Source: Viscum album
Taxonomy: Eukaryota > Streptophyta > Magnoliopsida > Santalales > Viscaceae
Assembly (NCBI GenBank): GCA_963277665.1
Contig: OY728143.1
Span: forward strand, 230,569,591-230,633,590
Reading direction: 5' to 3'
Length of the DNA: 64,000 nucleotides
Position numbers and translations under genes: made by a program. The first letter of the stretch is position 1. Each line of letters starts with the position of its first letter. Of the stretch, positions 59,856-64,000 are shown piece by piece. The notes beneath the pieces were generated by a model. The model did no database searches. It saw only the letters and a program-made list of their open reading frames with translations, and was not told the origin of the DNA.

Positions 59856-62800
59856 TTTAGTTCCCCAACACAAGAATTCCAAAGTTGGTGTTTTTGTTTA
59901 TCACATTAGAAAGTATACGAGTAAAGAGAATCCTAATAGACCAGTGATTTTAGTATTCATGGTAATTCATATACTTACACGAGTATTGTATTATAAATAG
60001 ATACACTAATTACAATATTTTTTTCATTTGAGGATAACAATATTCCATATAGCATATCGCTTTATATATTTCCTTAGTACACTTCATAGAATCCTAGGAA
60101 AAAATGAAACATATTAAAGGGGTGATCTCAGATGCTGAGTTATGGTATACATATAGAGAAAACTATCACAAATAAGAATAAATGATTATGGAAATGTGAT
60201 TAACCAAAAAACATGGTATTTATTCAATAACCTGACCATAATATTGAAGGATTGTAAGATGGTCTATTAATTCCATATAAATAATAAAATAACAATAAAT
60301 CAAATCTATGGATATCTACTAGTAAAATAATCACATTGAATATCAATAACTAATCTCGTAATAATAGAATGCATAATCTTGTATATCTATAACATATCAT
60401 CAATGCATTAGTTATAACATCTGAAGATGAATGGTTAACGTGTCATCTAAATACATATATGAAAATAATTAGAAAACGCCTTGTCAAAGTCCATAATAGG
60501 TTTGTCTCATGAGATATATCTATTAATCAAGGGTTTATTTATATTCATATCCCACTTGTGTCTTTCTGTCCAATGTATTCCTCATATATTGAATAATCAA
60601 TTTGAAAATATATTTTTAAATCACAATTTCCAATACCACATTTGAAAATTTTAATTATAATCCCCATAAAAATATCAAATAAAACATTTAATATCTTTAA
60701 TTTTCTTTAAAAAATTATTTAAGAAAATGTTTAATAAACATTCCATGTATATTGTGAATGAGTCACATCATTTTGAGGAGTCGGTATTCCACATATCCAC
60801 AAGAGATGTTATCATATTTTCCCAAAATGAAAACCATGAAGGTGTTTTTTTTAAATAAATATAGAAGAATAAATACATAATAAATACAATATTTTTTATA
60901 TAAAAATATATTTTCTACCATAATACCCAATCATAAAAGGAGGTAGAGGAAAAAAATAACATCAATTCATGAGGTAGTTGTTCACCATAGAGAAAATTGG
61001 AACGTTCAATACCCATTACATGGAAGTGTGTGTATCTTTTGGTAAACCCCTTAATATAACAACCCCTAAATATATTTTGGATACCTAGGATATTATATAA
61101 TCATTAAATAATAATAAATAGAGGAGTTGGGAAATAAATAAACTAATGTGATCATTGAAGAACATTACCTCATTTTATGGTAACTCTTTTTGGTTTAGAC
61201 AAAAAGAATTCCTTTTTTGGATTTAATACCCAAGAGAGGATTATAGGACGAGTGGAGAGAAGTTGGTATTATATTCATATATGGTTTTGGGAAATAAACT
61301 AGATTTTTATGTGTAAATAAACAAGAATAATATGTTATCCTTTATAAGAGAGGAGAGGGGAACTCTTGGAAATCTTCAAAATATTGAAGTAATATAAATG
61401 AATTTTATATTGGAAATATTTAAAAATTTATTTATTTATATGATAATATGGGTAGGATTAAATATAATATCAATCAATAAAAAGTAAACAAAAATATATT
61501 ATTTTTCAATCGTTATCATTTTGTTTTAAACCTTATTTAACCCTTTTAACGCTTTGAGTAATATCAAGTAAGTCAAACAGTGAGGGTAAATTTAATTAAT
61601 AGAAAATGTAAAATTAAAAATTAATGATTCATTAATGATATATTTAACTTAATCTCAATATTTTGGAGGGATTTTAAATTTTTATGTATTTTATATAATT
61701 TCAGAAAATATTATATATTTTAATATATATTTAGTGTATGTTTTGAAACTATTCATTATGTAGCTTTAAAAATATTATAACAACATGATATTCTCTAAAA
61801 AAACTTTTATTAAGTCATTAATATTAATCTATAAATTTATTTTATGACACTAATTATATCAAATTATATTTATATGAACATTTTTAATATCATTTTTTCA
61901 TTCTTCAATTAATTAAATAAGTATTGATTCATCTTTGTGTCACTATTTATGGTAATTGTATTATCACTAAAATTAAAAATAATTTTATATGACACAGATA
62001 AAAATTTATCTTTCTAAATACTATTTATAATTGAACACATTCCTTCTATAATCCTAAATTAGTAATATTTGTGTTGTTAAAAATAAAATTGAGAAAAATA
62101 GACTTTGCTTTGAATATAATATTATCGTGGTTATATTCTCCTCCAAAAATACATAAATGGTCTCATAAAAATACATCAAGGATTATGGATGAAACATAAT
62201 AATCCAATATAATTAGTACACAAATAATTTGTTTGTGTAATATTATTTTTACCCTTAATTACCGGGTATACCCTTAATTGTGGTAATAAAAAATATTACT
62301 AAATATACTATTCATAATGTCAAAAAATAAAAGAAACATCTTTAAAAAATTTGGATCTTCTGATTCCAAATATGGAATAATTTTTTAAAAGTTACACACA
62401 CATAAGTTTTAGTAATTAATTTAAAATTAATCTCACTAACAAAATGAGGCATCACATTTTTATAGGGAAAGCATTAAAAATATTGAATTGTTATTTTTTC
62501 AAATTTGATAGTTAAATTGATTCCAATGACTAAAATTGGATTAAATTATAAAAATTATTCTAAAAATACATTAAAAATAATCAAACATAATATTTATTAC
62601 TATATATTATTTTAATGAAAATAATTCTTCCACATAAAAATTAGTAATTTTCACTGTTCATCCAAACAAAAAACATTTCAGAAAGATACCAATAATTAAA
62701 AAAATTAATTTTTTTATCAAAACATTAAGTAAAATGTTCATTTATTAAAATAAATTTTACAAAAGTGTTAAAAATTTGATTTAAAATTGGTTCTCCATTA

Positions 62801-63332
62801 AAAGTAGGTGAAACTGAATATTTATAAAAAATATTGGGTTTTATGTGTAATATTGGTTTTGTTCTTATCATACACATATCAAATTTATTGGATCAATATC
62901 AGAAATATTTTAATAAATATGTTAAATATATATTTAATTAATACCATTCACTATTATTTATTAATTTAATATATTTGTATAAAATGATTTTATGAGAAAA
63001 AATTTGTTATTTATAAAAAAATTTCCAATATATTTAGTTGGGTCATATATAAATTTATATTTCATTTTAAACAATTGAATTCACCCATATATTTTTATAT
63101 TTTATTTAACATTATTCATGACTACCAACTTAATGGCTAGGTTATATATAATTATATTAAATAATAATATTTTAGTTACATATTGTTGCTCGGTAAAACT
63201 CAACCTTGCGTGTTACAAATGTCGACTCATTATTGTGTGTAGTGAATTTAATACATGATTTTGATTATAAAAAAAGCTAAAAATTATATGTTTTTAGAAA
63301 ATGAAAATATTGAAAATTCTTGGTGTGTTACA
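59856..63332 (-). repeat. Element 4 5' LTR
   Basis: Minus strand starts TGTAACACACC at 63332 and ends near GGGGAACTAAA at 59856 (3477 bp). A TATA-like TTATAAAG lies at about 61340 (minus). The block near 60480-60590 matches Element 1 LTR sequence around 10790-10910 in reverse orientation, which confirms orientation and extent. No CGTACG islands were seen. Confidence 0.82.
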
Positions 63333-64000
63333 TTCAATGTATGATGTTATGTTATGAATTATACAAATTATTAATTATTAGATATCCGATGATGGTAATT
63401 CTGAGAAAAATGGTGGGACATGAAAGGTCTATTTTAAGTGAATAATTTTTATTGTGGTTAGTTTGAAATGTAATTTCCAACTAAAATATTGGTTTTCATG
63501 GGTAAAATACTTATACAGAATCATAGTGTTATCCTACTGGGATTTTTCCATAAATCATACATATATATTTGGTCATATTTGTAACATTTTTTGGAAGAAA
63601 TATGTAAGAAAAATAGAAACATGTACTAGGATGGAATATCATTCTCACTACCATATATATATTTTTAGATGAGTTATTTTTTGGTATTTTGTATATGATA
63701 GGATTTATATATTGGAATTCAGGGATTTATTCCCTCTTTGGATATGTTTAGAGTTTTCATTTGAGATACCATGTATGTTTCCCTTTTCAGGCATGCATAT
63801 ATATGATGTGATATTATTCATTCCATATTCGTTTCGAATGTCATGATTCTCTAGATGTTTGATTGACAAGGATGTATCAAATTATATTTTCAAATTCAAC
63901 CAATTCTATATACATGTCACACTAAATGGCCAATGGTGGAACCATTCCATATATATATTTGGTCTTTCATAGTGCTTCTTGAATACCTATGGTGAACAAC
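63333..64000. other. AT-rich right flank, no gene seen
   Basis: Sequence outside Element 4. The open stretch 63454-63672 (plus) is AT-rich and unlike any family I know. CCCTTTTCAGGCATG near 63781 resembles a splice acceptor, but nothing else supports a gene. Confidence 0.5.

Larger units (their letters stand above)
30449..63332 (-). mobile_element. Element 4: internally deleted Ty3/gypsy element, split by Element 3
   Basis: On the minus strand, two related LTRs flank 1.9 kb of internal DNA: 59856-63332 (5' LTR) and 57959 down to 30449 (3' LTR, interrupted by Element 3 at 31996-56601). A tRNA-iMet-type PBS lies next to the 5' LTR and a polypurine tract next to the 3' LTR, so replication signals survive without coding regions. 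LTR sequence and leader are related to Elements 1 and 2. The left LTR lacks about 0.6 kb of its distal end where it meets Element 2. No target duplication could be matched (TTCAA on the right has no partner on the left). Confidence 0.82.

Overview
The window is nuclear DNA from a seed plant. It is intergenic heterochromatin made of old, nested Ty3/gypsy LTR retrotransposons in very AT-rich flanking sequence. I find no intact host gene, rRNA, functional tRNA or CRISPR array, and I cannot name the species. Plant origin rests on the element families (chromovirus-type and Tat-type polyproteins), the initiator-Met and Trp tRNA primer sites, and the LTR ends of the TGTAACACCCC type.

Layout: (1) 1-7718 is AT-rich and has no recognisable gene. 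(2) Element 1 (+, 7724-20123) is a complete 12.4-kb chromovirus-like (Del/Tekay-type) element with 3.7-kb LTRs, a matching ATCAT target duplication, a tRNA-iMet primer site and a broken gag-PR-RT-RH-IN-chromodomain polyprotein. (3) 20129-21884 is unassigned AT-rich DNA. (4) Element 2 (+, about 21885-30448) is a related element without a visible 5' LTR; it has a degenerate polyprotein, a clear polypurine tract and a 4.06-kb 3' LTR. (5) Element 4 (-, 30449-63332) is a related element reduced to two LTRs around about 1.9 kb of internal DNA that keeps both PBS and PPT. Its left LTR is split by (6) Element 3 (-, 31996-56601), a 24.6-kb Tat/Ogre-type element flanked by GTATA on both sides. (7) 63333-64000 is unassigned.

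Element 3 reads right to left: 5' LTR (53180-56601), tRNA-Trp-type PBS, long leader with a 65-bp tandem array, gag, protease, RT, first RNase H, a second RNase H, integrase, a 5-kb array of nested repeats, an antisense (plus-strand) open reading frame, PPT, and 3' LTR (31996-34872). It is much richer in G+C than everything around it.

The most notable points are: the antisense ORF in Element 3 has two short introns recognisable on the plus strand, one of which keeps the reading frame; the 3' region carries a repeat array with about 1.93-kb periodicity; the LTRs of Elements 1 and 2 share conserved splice-like signals and a pair of GC-rich CGTACG islands; and a 25-bp filler duplication sits at a deletion in Element 1 pol. 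All elements are inactivated by stops, frameshifts and lost integrase catalytic residues. Coordinates of domain blocks are approximate because they were read by eye across frameshifts.
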